DNA from: Xanthomonas sp. DAR 35659
GTDB lineage: Bacteria; Pseudomonadota; Gammaproteobacteria; Xanthomonadales; Xanthomonadaceae
DNA length: 64,000 bases
Reading direction: 5' to 3'
Assembly: GCF_041242975.1 (NCBI RefSeq)
Contig: NZ_CP162488.1
Location: 2,718,001 to 2,782,000 of the forward strand
This document shows, piece after piece, positions 1 through 8,039 of the stretch (its first letter is position 1; every line of letters begins with the position of its first letter). The notes under the pieces are model-generated. The model saw only the letters and a list, made by a program, of their open reading frames with translations. It did not search any database and had not been told where the DNA came from. Position numbers and translations under genes: made by a program.

Positions 1-420
1 CTCGGCGCCGATCTGGCGGCCGGGAAACAGGCCCAGGAAGAAGGTCACGGTGAAGGTCAGGAAGCCCAGCACCGGCACCGACTGCAGGATGTCCAGCGCC
101 GGCACGATCACCCGTTCGGCGCGGCGGCTCTTGGCCGCCAGCGTCGCCACCACGAAGGTGAACAGCAACGAGGCGGCCATCGCCGCGAACATGCGCATGG
201 TGGTGCGCAGGCCGTATTCGGGCAGTTGCCACCGGTCCAGCGACACCGCGGCGGCGCCCTGCGGCGGCAGCGGCGCGCGCATGTCGGCGGCGCCGTGCAG
301 CAGCAGCACGCCCAGCGCCAGCAGCAGCGCGAAGACCGCCAGGTCGTGCAGGTTGGGCAGCACGCCGGGACGTGCGGCGACGGCGCCAGGCGCATTGCGG
401 TCGCGGGGAGAGAACACCAT
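1..420 (-). CDS. ABC transporter permease, N-terminal part (runs off the left edge)
   Basis: Reading the minus strand from the ATG at 420 gives 140 codons with no stop up to the window edge. The N-terminus has a hydrophobic segment at about residues 21-37 (HDLAVFALLLALGVLLLHG) and a periplasmic-like stretch. A second membrane segment follows at about residues 74-93, then SRRAERVIVPALDILQSVPVLG. That order, with AERVIVPxLDxLQSVPVLGF, is typical of NitT/TauT-type permeases of the binding-protein-dependent family, which carry anions such as nitrate, sulfonates or bicarbonate. The substrate cannot be told from this fragment. The gene may be the duplicated-domain permease common in xanthomonads (family knowledge, not visible here). 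The 643 bp upstream hold a candidate structured RNA transcribed in the same direction. Confidence 0.7.
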   Translation of the reverse strand, partial: MVFSPRDRNAPGAVAARPGVLPNLHDLAVFALLLALGVLLLHGAADMRAPLPPQGAAAVSLDRWQLPEYGLRTTMRMFAAMAASLLFTFVVATLAAKSRRAERVIVPALDILQSVPVLGFLTFTVTFFLGLFPGRQIGAE

Positions 421-869
421 GGGCAGCTTCCGGCTGGGAGGCGGCGATGCGCCGCGTGTGGATGGGCGATGAGGGGCGTGGACGGGCGCGCGGTCTGGCG
501 ACGGCGCGCACGGGTCAGGCGTCAGCCGGTGCTACGCCAGGCGTGCGTCGCGCGATCCGGCGCCGTCACCGCCGACCACGCGGCGCGACGTGGGATGCGC
601 TTGCGGTTCCCCCATCGGCGGTCGGCCATGCGGCTTGCCATCGGCAGAACGCGGCAGCTTCGCCGTTGCAGACGCAGCGGCCCGACCGATGTGCGGCAAC
701 AGGCCACGGCGCGCACCGATGCAGGGGCGCGACGGGCGCAAGGCGACAGCGATGACAGATGCATGGGCGGCTCCGGACTGCGGAAAACGCCAGGGCGACG
801 CTCGGAGGTCCTCGCGGATCGGGCATGCGTACTGCGGAAACATCGCGCCAGCGCCGCGGCGGCGGTGGC

Positions 870-1000
870 GAACGGTCCCGTCCTGAGCGGACGGGACCGG
901 CTGGGACGAACCCAGACCTTGGCGGTCCTGTCAGCTCAGCAGCTGCAGCGTCGGTCTAGGATGACTGTCCAAGGTAGTGGCCTCTGGCCGTTGCGATCGG
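870..1000 (-). ncRNA. Candidate structured RNA (small RNA or long leader)
   Basis: Read leftwards from about 1000, the strand can fold into consecutive hairpins. The first is GGCC/GGCC (986-989 with 979-982). The second is a larger element closed by 969-975 pairing with 916-922 (CCAAGGT/ACCTTGG), an inner AGGA/TCCT pair (958-961 with 926-929) and a CAGCT/AGCTG hairpin (932-945). The third is CTGGG/CCCAG (901-915). The last is a perfect 11-bp stem with a 5-base loop (873-899). That final stem resembles an intrinsic terminator but has only a weak T-run after it (GTTCG). A sigma-70-like promoter sits just upstream on the same strand. I do not recognise a known family: no 6S, SRP, RNase P or tmRNA hallmark is visible. 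It could be a free small RNA or the leader of the permease gene at 420. Confidence 0.35.
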
Positions 1001-1005
1001 CGCGC

Positions 1006-1033
1006 AGTATAGCCAGCAAATGCGGCACCGCAA
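1006..1033 (-). promoter_or_regulatory. Sigma-70-like promoter facing left
   Basis: The minus strand reads TTGCGG (1033-1028), a 16-base spacer, then TATACT (1011-1006). Both hexamers are close to consensus, which is unusual in this GC-rich sequence. Predicted start is near 1000, directly ahead of the stem-loop chain. Confidence 0.4.
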
Positions 1034-1063
1034 TGACGCGCGGCGAACCGGCGCGGCCGGCGT

Positions 1064-3853
1064 TCACTGCGCAGCAAGCACCAGCCGCGGCTGGGTCGCC
1101 GGCAGCGTGTTGTGGCGGGCGCGCAACCAGGCCGCCAGTTCGCGCGGCGGCAGCGGCCGCGCGTGCAGGTAGCCCTGGATCTCGTCGCAGCCCTGCTCGC
1201 GCAGCAGCGCTTCCTCCTGCACGGTCTCCACGCCCTCGGCCACCACCTGCATGCCCAGCGCGTGGCCCAGTTGCACGATCGCCTGGGTGACCTTGGCGGT
1301 GCCGCTATCGTGCAGCATGTCCTGCACGAAGCTGCGGTCGATCTTCAGTCGCTGCACCGGGAAACGGTTGAGGTAATGCAGGTTGGAGAAGCCGGTGCCG
1401 AAATCGTCCACTGCCAGCAGCACGCCTTCCTGCTCGAACAGCTCGAAACAGCGGCGCAGCGATTCGGTGTCGCGGATCAGCGCGGACTCGGTCAGTTCCA
1501 GTTCCAGCCGTTTCGGCGACCAGCCGTTGCGCAGGCACAGCTCGATCACCCGCTCGGCGAAGCCGCGGTCGCGCAACTGCATCGCCGAGACGTTCACCGA
1601 GATGCGGTCGAAGCTCAGCCCCGCCGCGTCCCAGGCCGCGGCCTGGCGGCAGGCCTCGTTGATCACCCAGTCGCCCAGGCGCACGATCTCGCCGCATTCC
1701 TCGGCGATGGGAATGAATTCGGCCGGGTTGCAATGGCCGTGACCGGGCCGGTGCCAGCGCAGCAGCGCCTCCACCCCCGGCGCGCGTTCGCCGGCGGCGT
1801 GCACCAGCGGCTGGTACACCAGCGAGAATTCCTCGCGGTCCAGCGCGCCGTGCAGCGCGTGTTCGATCTCCAGGCGCCGCTGCGCGCGCAGCAGCACGTC
1901 CTGGCTGTAGTAGTGGCAGGTGTTGCGGCCCGATTCCTTGGCCGCGTACATCGCCGCGTCGGCGGCGCGCAGCAGGCTGTCGAATTCCTGGCGTCCCTCC
2001 TCCATCAGGGCGATGCCGATGCTGGCGCCGATCTTGATCACGTTCTCGCCGTTGTGCAGCGGCTCGGCCAGCGCCGCGATCAGCTTGCGCGCGACATGCC
2101 CGGCGTCGCCCGGCTCGGCCAGGTCGCGCAGCACCACCAGGAATTCGTCGCCGCTGAAGCGCCCGAACAGGTCGCTGGTGCGCAGCTGCTGGTGCATGCG
2201 CGTGGCCGCCAGCTTCAGCAGCGCATCGCCGGTGGCGTGGCCGAAGGAATCGTTGATGCTCTTGAACCCGTCCAGGTCCACGAACAGCATCGCCAGCGTG
2301 CTGCCGCGCTCCACCGCCTCGTGCATCGCCTTCTCGGCCTGCTCGCGCAGCAACTGCCGGTTGGGCAACCCGGTGAGCAGGTCGTAATGGGCCAGCAGTT
2401 CGATGCGCTCGGAGGCCTCGCGTTCGCGGGTGATGTCGCGGAACAGCACCACGAAGCGCGGCGGCAGGCCCTCGCGGTCGTCCAGTTCGATCAGCACCTG
2501 CACCCACACGCGATGCCCGGACGGCCGGTGGAAGCAAAGATCCAGCTGTTCCGGCAGGCCGCCGTGCAGGATCCGCGCCAGCGCCGCCTCGAACGCGTCG
2601 CGCGAGTCCTGGGTGTACAGGGCCAGCGCCTGGTCCAGGTCGATGTTCTCCTTGCGCAGGCCGTGGATGCGGTAGCACTCCTCGGTCCACTGCATGCGCC
2701 GGGTACCGACCTCGATCTCGCAGCCGCCGATCTTGCCCAGCGCCGAGACGCGGTTGAGCAGTTCGGTGCGCCAGCGGATCAGCGCGTCGGTCTGGCGCTG
2801 CTCGGTGACGTTCTGCACCTGGCCGAGCACGCGCTGGATGCGCCCGTCGGCGTCGGCCTGCGGTTGCGCCCAGACCCGCAGATGCAAGGGCGCCTCGGCG
2901 CCGCGCACCAGTTCGACCTCGAAATTGGCCTGCTTGCCGTCGCGCTGCATGCGCCGCCAGATCGCCAGCACCTGCGTGGCCGACTCGCGGCTGAGCAGGC
3001 GCAGCCAGCCGCGGCTGCTCGGCACCTGGTCCTCGGCCAGCCCGGTCACGCTGAAGAACTCGCGCGACCACCAGACCCGGTTCTGCGGCGGATCCCATGA
3101 CCAACTGCCCATCCGGGTCATGCGCTGCGCCTCGCGCAGCAGGGTCTGCTGGTCGCGCAGGCGCTGCTCGAGCAGCTTCTGTTCGTGGATGTCGGTATGC
3201 GTGCCGACCATGCGCAGCGGGCTGCCGTCGGCGGTGCGCGCGACGATGCGGCCGCGGTCCAGGATCCAGCGCCACTGGCCGTCCTGCTGGCGCAGCCTGA
3301 ATTCGCACACGTAGGTCGCGGTGCGGCCCTCGAAATGGGCGCGGATCGCCTCGCGCAGGCGCGGCTGGTCCTCGCTGTGCACCATCGGCAGCAAGGTGTT
3401 GAGGCCGTACTCCGGCACCTCGCCGGCGTAGCCCAGCATCTGTTTCCAGCGCTCGGAATGGAAGATCGTGTCGCTGGGGATGTCCCAGTCCCACAGGCCG
3501 TGCCCGGCGCTGTCCAGGGCGATTTCCCAGCGCGTGGCGCCGTGGCAGTCGACCGGCTCGGGCACGCTCAGGGTGTAGGCCAGCAACGCGCCGGCCTCGT
3601 CGCGGACCGCGCGCAGCCAGCCGTCCAGGCGCCGCCCGGCGGTGCCGGGCAAGGCGCAGGCGAGCATGCCCTCGCCGTCCAGCACGCGTTCGCGCACGTC
3701 GCGCATCAGCTCGGCATAGGCCTCGACGGTTCGCGGCAGCTCCAGCGCCTGCGCGGCCCGGTTCGCGGCCAGCGGCCGCCCTTCGGCGTCCAACAGGACC
3801 ACAGCCGAGGTGAGCGGATGCTGCAGCAAGCTTGCGATGACGCCTTGATCCAC
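1064..3853 (-). CDS. PAS-PAS-PAS-GGDEF-EAL c-di-GMP turnover protein
   Basis: This 929-residue cytoplasmic protein has no membrane segment. A degenerate N-terminal PAS-like region (about 1-100) is followed by three PAS/PAC repeats (about 105-230, 235-350, 355-475, each ending near a DI/NVTE-type motif). A GGDEF domain follows (about 480-645), then a C-terminal EAL domain (about 665-910). The GGDEF signature is SGDEF, preceded five residues earlier by RTSD, an intact RxxD inhibitory site. The EAL domain keeps EALLRW, NVS, ELTES, DDFGTG, KIDRSF and EGVET, so phosphodiesterase activity is expected. The start is GTG at 3853 with GGAG upstream. A FliA-type promoter lies at 3902-3928, which places the gene in the late flagellar regulon. 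Adjacent divergent genes are a sensor kinase and a RavR-like regulator, so this is a c-di-GMP signalling neighbourhood. Confidence 0.9.
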   Translation of the reverse strand: MDQGVIASLLQHPLTSAVVLLDAEGRPLAANRAAQALELPRTVEAYAELMRDVRERVLDGEGMLACALPGTAGRRLDGWLRAVRDEAGALLAYTLSVPEPVDCHGATRWEIALDSAGHGLWDWDIPSDTIFHSERWKQMLGYAGEVPEYGLNTLLPMVHSEDQPRLREAIRAHFEGRTATYVCEFRLRQQDGQWRWILDRGRIVARTADGSPLRMVGTHTDIHEQKLLEQRLRDQQTLLREAQRMTRMGSWSWDPPQNRVWWSREFFSVTGLAEDQVPSSRGWLRLLSRESATQVLAIWRRMQRDGKQANFEVELVRGAEAPLHLRVWAQPQADADGRIQRVLGQVQNVTEQRQTDALIRWRTELLNRVSALGKIGGCEIEVGTRRMQWTEECYRIHGLRKENIDLDQALALYTQDSRDAFEAALARILHGGLPEQLDLCFHRPSGHRVWVQVLIELDDREGLPPRFVVLFRDITREREASERIELLAHYDLLTGLPNRQLLREQAEKAMHEAVERGSTLAMLFVDLDGFKSINDSFGHATGDALLKLAATRMHQQLRTSDLFGRFSGDEFLVVLRDLAEPGDAGHVARKLIAALAEPLHNGENVIKIGASIGIALMEEGRQEFDSLLRAADAAMYAAKESGRNTCHYYSQDVLLRAQRRLEIEHALHGALDREEFSLVYQPLVHAAGERAPGVEALLRWHRPGHGHCNPAEFIPIAEECGEIVRLGDWVINEACRQAAAWDAAGLSFDRISVNVSAMQLRDRGFAERVIELCLRNGWSPKRLELELTESALIRDTESLRRCFELFEQEGVLLAVDDFGTGFSNLHYLNRFPVQRLKIDRSFVQDMLHDSGTAKVTQAIVQLGHALGMQVVAEGVETVQEEALLREQGCDEIQGYLHARPLPPRELAAWLRARHNTLPATQPRLVLAAQ

Positions 3854-3901
3854 GCCGAGGTGCTCCGTTTCTACCGCGCTGAGGGCCGGCGGACGAAGGT
3901 G

Positions 3902-3928
3902 ATAACGGCACCCGTCGGCATTAATTGA
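3902..3928 (-). promoter_or_regulatory. FliA (sigma-28) promoter of the PAS-GGDEF-EAL gene
   Basis: On the minus strand TCAA (3928-3925) is separated by 15 bases from GCCGTTAT (3909-3902). This matches the FliA consensus TAAA-N15-GCCGATAA with one change in each box. It lies about 50 bp before the GTG start at 3853. Confidence 0.6.
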
Positions 3929-4049
3929 GCGCGCCGCGGACCGGACCGGGCCGCGCGCCGGCCGCCGGGCGCGCGCATGCTGGGCCGCGACGAGCGCTTG
4001 CCGCTAAGATGGCGGCCGATCACTACCGCCGCACCGGGGCTGTCGGGGC

Positions 4050-6149
4050 ATGCAACCACAACGCGATCACACCCCGGCCCGCCCGTCCTCGGACCTGCGC
4101 CTGGCGCAACGGCTGGACCGCGGCATCTGGCGGGCGGCGCTGCTGTACCTGCTGCTGGGCCTGGTCTGGTCGCTGGGCAGCGACCTGCTGCTGATCAGCC
4201 TGGTGGACGACCCGCGCACGCTGGCGATCCTGAACCTGGTCAACGACGCGGTGTTCCTGCTGCTGACCGCCGTGGCCCTGTACTTCCTGTTGCGCCCGCT
4301 GGTGCGCGGGGCGACGCAGGTGCACGCGCAGCTGGCGCTGTCCGAGGACGGCTACCGGCAGATGTTCCAGGCCAATCCCAGCCCGATGCTGGTCTACGAT
4401 CCGGACACGCTGCTGGTGGTGGACGTCAATCCGGCCGCGGTCGCCTTCTTCGGCTGGCCGCACGACAGCTTCGTCGGGCTGGACCTGGCCCGGCTGTGGC
4501 CGCCGAGCGCGGCCGAGCGCATGGGCGAGGTGATCCAGGCGATCCGCGAGACGCCGTCCAAGGTCTGCGTGGTCGCCGAACCGCTGCGCCTGCGCGACGG
4601 CAGCCTGCGCATGGCCGAGGCGCGCAGCAGCAGCCTGGACTACCGGGGCCGCAGCGCGCGGCTGGTGGTGATCAGCGACCGCAGCGCCGAGCACGACGCG
4701 CAGCAGCGCCGCGACCAGGCGCTGCTGCGGCTGGAGGAAGCGCAGTCGATCGCCCGCCTCGGCTCCTGGCAACTGGACCCGGCCAGCGGCCTGGGCCGCT
4801 ACTCCGACCAAGTCTACCGGATGCTGGGCCGGCGCGTGCCGGAGCAGCCGCGCCAGCACCGCCTGGAAGAACTGCTGGTGCCCGCCGACCTGGCCTCGCA
4901 GGCGCGCATCCAGCGCCTGATCGAGGACCTGTGCGGCCCGGCGCCGGTGCACCTGGACATGCTGCTGCCGGTCCTGGCCGCCGACGGCCAGGCGCGGATG
5001 GTGCACCTGCGCGCCGAGACCGGCCGCGACGACAGCGGCGCCCCCTGCGTGCGCGGCACCCTGCAGGACGTGACCGAACACGAGCGCTCGCGGCGCCTGC
5101 TGCACGAACGCGAGGAGCAGTTCCGCGAACTGGTGCGGGTGCTGCCCGACGGGGTGGCGATCCTGCACCAGGAACACGTGCTGTACGCCAACGCCGCCTG
5201 CGCCGGCCAGTTCGGCTATGCGGGCGAGAACCTGCTCGGCGAACCCTTGCAGGCGCTGGTCCATGCCGGCGACCTGCAACAGGTGCGCGAGCAGATGCGC
5301 GACCCCGGCGACAAGGGCGAGCGCGCCACGGCCACGCGCATGCGCCGCCGCGACGGCTCGCTGTTCCATGCCGGGCTGTCGTTCGGCCACGTGCGCTACA
5401 GCGGGCGGGACTGCAAGATGCTGGTGGTGCGCGACCTCAGCGAGCCCGAGCGCATGCGCGACGCGCTGGCGCTGAGCAACCGCGAACTGCAGGCGATGGC
5501 GCGGCGGCTGTTCTCGCTGCAGGAGGACGAGCGCCGTGCGATCTCGCGCGACCTGCACGACGACATCGGCCAGGCGATCACCGCGATGAAGCTGTCCGCA
5601 CACGCGGCGCTGGACGAAGCCGACCCCGAGCGCCGCCGCGAGGACCTCGAGGAGATCGTGCAACTGGCCGACAGCAGCATCACCAAGCTGCGCAACCTCT
5701 CCACCCTGCTGCGCCCGCCGCAACTGGACGCGCTGGGCCTGGAAGCGGCGCTGCGCTGGCAGGCGGGCATGTTGTTCCGCGCCTCGCCGGTGCGCCTGCA
5801 GATGGACATCGCCGCGCTGCCCGAGCGGCCCAGCGGCGAGGTCGAGCAGGCCTGCTTCCGCATCGCCCAGGAAAGCCTGACCAACGTGCTGCGCCACGCC
5901 TGCGCCGGCGAGGTGCGCATGACCCTGAGCGACGAGCAGCACCGGCAGCTGCGCCTGGAGGTGGTCGACGACGGCGACGGCTTCGATCCGGCCGGGCCGC
6001 GCGGGCTCGGCCTGATCGTGATGCGCGAGCGCGCGCAGAGCGCAGGCGGTACCCTGCAGATCGATACCGCGCCCGGCGCCGGCACGCGGGTGACGCTGTG
6101 CCTGCCCTACACCACGGCGACGACGCCGACGCACTCACCTGGACCTTGA
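4050..6149 (+). CDS. Membrane-bound PAS sensor histidine kinase (RavA/RavS-like)
   Basis: This 699-residue sensor kinase has two N-terminal membrane helices, about residues 26-50 and 65-85. Three PAS regions follow (about 100-215, 230-345, 350-470). The transmitter is of the NarL type: the phosphoacceptor region is ERRAISRDLHDDIGQ (a HisKA_3 H-box, His in LHDD), then an HATPase domain with NVLRHA (N-box), DDGDGFDP and GLGLIVMRERA. It ends 4 bp before the ravR-like gene at 6154, so the two are probably co-transcribed and are a likely cognate pair. In X. campestris, RavR is served by PAS kinases named RavA and RavS encoded around it (literature knowledge). I cannot say from sequence which name fits here, so no symbol is given. 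I found no convincing promoter upstream. Confidence 0.85.
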   Translation: MQPQRDHTPARPSSDLRLAQRLDRGIWRAALLYLLLGLVWSLGSDLLLISLVDDPRTLAILNLVNDAVFLLLTAVALYFLLRPLVRGATQVHAQLALSEDGYRQMFQANPSPMLVYDPDTLLVVDVNPAAVAFFGWPHDSFVGLDLARLWPPSAAERMGEVIQAIRETPSKVCVVAEPLRLRDGSLRMAEARSSSLDYRGRSARLVVISDRSAEHDAQQRRDQALLRLEEAQSIARLGSWQLDPASGLGRYSDQVYRMLGRRVPEQPRQHRLEELLVPADLASQARIQRLIEDLCGPAPVHLDMLLPVLAADGQARMVHLRAETGRDDSGAPCVRGTLQDVTEHERSRRLLHEREEQFRELVRVLPDGVAILHQEHVLYANAACAGQFGYAGENLLGEPLQALVHAGDLQQVREQMRDPGDKGERATATRMRRRDGSLFHAGLSFGHVRYSGRDCKMLVVRDLSEPERMRDALALSNRELQAMARRLFSLQEDERRAISRDLHDDIGQAITAMKLSAHAALDEADPERRREDLEEIVQLADSSITKLRNLSTLLRPPQLDALGLEAALRWQAGMLFRASPVRLQMDIAALPERPSGEVEQACFRIAQESLTNVLRHACAGEVRMTLSDEQHRQLRLEVVDDGDGFDPAGPRGLGLIVMRERAQSAGGTLQIDTAPGAGTRVTLCLPYTTATTPTHSPGP

Positions 6150-6153
6150 CTCG

Positions 6154-7878
6154 ATGTGGAATCCCGCTGCCCCCGCGCACACCGACGACGAACTGCCGTC
6201 GCGCTTGGGCGCCGGCCACCCGGCGCTGACCGGCATGATCGCCGAGGCGCTGGCCGGCGGGCCGGGGGTGATGCTGCTGCACATCGACATCGACCATTTC
6301 GCCTCGATCAACGAGAACATGAGCGCGGAAGTGGGCGATCACGCGCTGGCACTGCTCGCCCAGCGCCTGCAGGCGCATCTGCGCGGGCGCGGGCTGCTGT
6401 GGCGGCACGGCAGCGACGAACTGGTCATGGCGGTGCCGCGCAACGCCGACGTGCCGCCGCCGGAGGCGTTCGCCGAGGAGATCCGGCAGCAGATCGAACT
6501 GCCGCTGTCGGTGCTGCCGTACACCTTGTTCATGACCGGCAAGATCGGCGTGAGCCTGTGTCCGGAGCATTCCACGCGCCTGTCGACCCTGCTCGACTTC
6601 GCCGAGGATGCGGTCTACCAGGCCGCGCGCGAAGGCGGCAACCTGGTGCGCTTGTACGCCGCCGACGGCCCGCCCAGCGCGCACAGCGAGAGCATCATCT
6701 CGCGGCAGATCGTCGACGCGATCCCCAACGGCGAACTGCGCCTGCGCTACCAGCCGATGGTCAGCGCCCGCGACGGCCGCGTGGTCGGCATGGAATCGCT
6801 GCTGCGCTGGCAGTCGCCGACCCTGGGCATCCTGGTGCCGGAACGGTTCATGCGCACCGCCGAGCGGCTGGGCGTGATCGTGCAGATCGGCACCTGGGTG
6901 ATGGAGGGCGCGCTGCGCCAGGCGCGGCTATGGCGCGACCAGGGCTTCGACGACTTCACCATCGCGGTCAACGTCTCCACCCTGCAGTTGCTGCGCCCGA
7001 CCTTCTTCAACGAAGTGATGTCGGCGCTGCAGGCCGCTGGCGTGCCGCCGCAGATGATGGTGCTGGAGATCAACGAAAGCGCGCTGACCAACAACGTCAA
7101 CTTCGTCCACGAGACCCTGGCCAACCTGTGCCGCGAAGGCATCAGCCTGAGCCTGGACAACTTCGGCACTGGCGATTCCAGCCTCAGCGCGCTGGTGCGC
7201 TACCCGGTGGACAAGCTGAAGATCGACCGCAGCTTCATCAAGAGCGCACCGGCCGGCAACCGCGAGGCGGCGATCGCCCGCGCCATCATCGCGATGGGCC
7301 ACCAACTGGGCATGGTGGTGATCGCCAACGGCGTCGAATCGCAGGCGCAGTTGGGCTTCCTGCGCCGCAACGACTGCGACATCTTCCAGGGCTACCTGTT
7401 CGGCGAACCGATGTCCGCCGAAGCCGCGGGCATGGCCCTGCGTCGGCGTTACCTGCGCCCGGAATCGTTCACCGAGACCCGCCCGGACCGCACCCTGCTG
7501 CTGCTGGACGACGAGGAAAACGTGCTGCGCTCACTGGTGCGGCTGTTCCGCCGCGACGGCTACCGCATCCTCGCCGCGGGCAACGTCCGCGATGCCTTCG
7601 ACCTGCTCGCCACCAACGACGTGCAGGTGATCCTGTCCGACCAGCGCATGTCCGACATGAGCGGCACCGAGTTCCTGGGCCGGGTGAAGATGCTCTACCC
7701 CGACACCATCCGCCTGGTCCTGTCCGGCTACACCGACCTGGCCACCGTCACCGACGCGATCAACCGCGGCGCGATCTACCGCTTCCTGACCAAGCCCTGG
7801 AACGACGACGAACTGCGCGAACACATCCGCCAGGCGTTCCGCACGCACGACGAACAGCGGCGGGATGCTGGGCCCTGA
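6154..7878 (+). CDS. ravR: RavR-like response regulator: GGDEF-EAL-REC
   Basis: The 574-residue domain order is unusual: GGDEF-like (about 35-170), EAL-like (about 185-430), then a C-terminal receiver domain (about 448-565) with acceptor Asp at 496 (LSDQRM) and Lys in FLTKPW. This matches RavR of X. campestris, a regulator of virulence and motility through c-di-GMP. Here both catalytic domains look eroded. The GGDEF signature is GSDEL with no RxxD site. The EAL domain has ESLLRW and keeps NVS, EINES and KIDRSF, but DDFGTG is DNFGTG and EGVET is NGVES. Enzymatic activity is therefore doubtful, and c-di-GMP binding or protein interaction is possible. The gene follows the kinase at 4050 by 4 bp and is convergent with a second kinase ending at 8040. 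The symbol rests on architecture and locus, not an alignment. Confidence 0.75.
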   Translation: MWNPAAPAHTDDELPSRLGAGHPALTGMIAEALAGGPGVMLLHIDIDHFASINENMSAEVGDHALALLAQRLQAHLRGRGLLWRHGSDELVMAVPRNADVPPPEAFAEEIRQQIELPLSVLPYTLFMTGKIGVSLCPEHSTRLSTLLDFAEDAVYQAAREGGNLVRLYAADGPPSAHSESIISRQIVDAIPNGELRLRYQPMVSARDGRVVGMESLLRWQSPTLGILVPERFMRTAERLGVIVQIGTWVMEGALRQARLWRDQGFDDFTIAVNVSTLQLLRPTFFNEVMSALQAAGVPPQMMVLEINESALTNNVNFVHETLANLCREGISLSLDNFGTGDSSLSALVRYPVDKLKIDRSFIKSAPAGNREAAIARAIIAMGHQLGMVVIANGVESQAQLGFLRRNDCDIFQGYLFGEPMSAEAAGMALRRRYLRPESFTETRPDRTLLLLDDEENVLRSLVRLFRRDGYRILAAGNVRDAFDLLATNDVQVILSDQRMSDMSGTEFLGRVKMLYPDTIRLVLSGYTDLATVTDAINRGAIYRFLTKPWNDDELREHIRQAFRTHDEQRRDAGP

Positions 7879-7883
7879 CGGGC

Positions 7884-8039
7884 CGGGAATCGGGAACGGG
7901 GAATCGGGAATGGAAAAAGCCGCATCGCGGCTTTTCGTTCTTCAGATCAGTTCATTGAACGGGGGTGGGATGCGCAGGAAAAGAACGGCGAACGTACACC
8001 CGCTTTTCCCATTCCCGATTCCCGATTCCCCATTCCCAG
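7884..8039. repeat. GGGAATC-type inverted repeat element, copy 1
   Basis: The left arm (7884-7913) is a run of GGGAATC/GGGAATG units. The right arm (8008-8039) is its inverted counterpart. About 94 bp lie between them and include a terminator hairpin. A second copy occurs at 14971-15067. The element fills the convergent gap between the ravR-like gene and the kinase gene, and its right arm abuts the kinase stop codon. It looks like a dispersed non-coding intergenic element of xanthomonads. Confidence 0.7.
7915..7935. terminator. Bidirectional intrinsic terminator
   Basis: AAAAGCCGC (7915-7923), a three-base loop and GCGGCTTTT (7927-7935) form a perfect 9-bp stem with A and T ends. It can serve both convergent genes, the ravR-like gene from the left and the kinase from the right. 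Confidence 0.8.

Larger units (their letters stand above)
421..1063. other. Intergenic stretch without a convincing gene
   Basis: I see no ORF here with credible protein composition. The short ORFs in several frames are Arg/Ala-rich, as expected for random GC-rich DNA. The right third (870-1033) holds a sigma-70-like promoter on the minus strand and a chain of stem-loops, annotated separately. The part from 421 to about 860 shows nothing I can name. Confidence 0.5.

Noticed and set aside
1305..3911. 868-codon frame overlapping the PAS-GGDEF-EAL gene on the same strand
   Set aside because: The translation is Arg/Pro/Ala-rich with no motif, whereas the -1064..3853 frame gives complete GGDEF and EAL motifs.
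4000..4025. GCCGATCA box before the kinase at 4050 as a FliA promoter
   Set aside because: No TAAA or TCAA lies 15-16 bases upstream, and the box has a mismatch at the conserved end.
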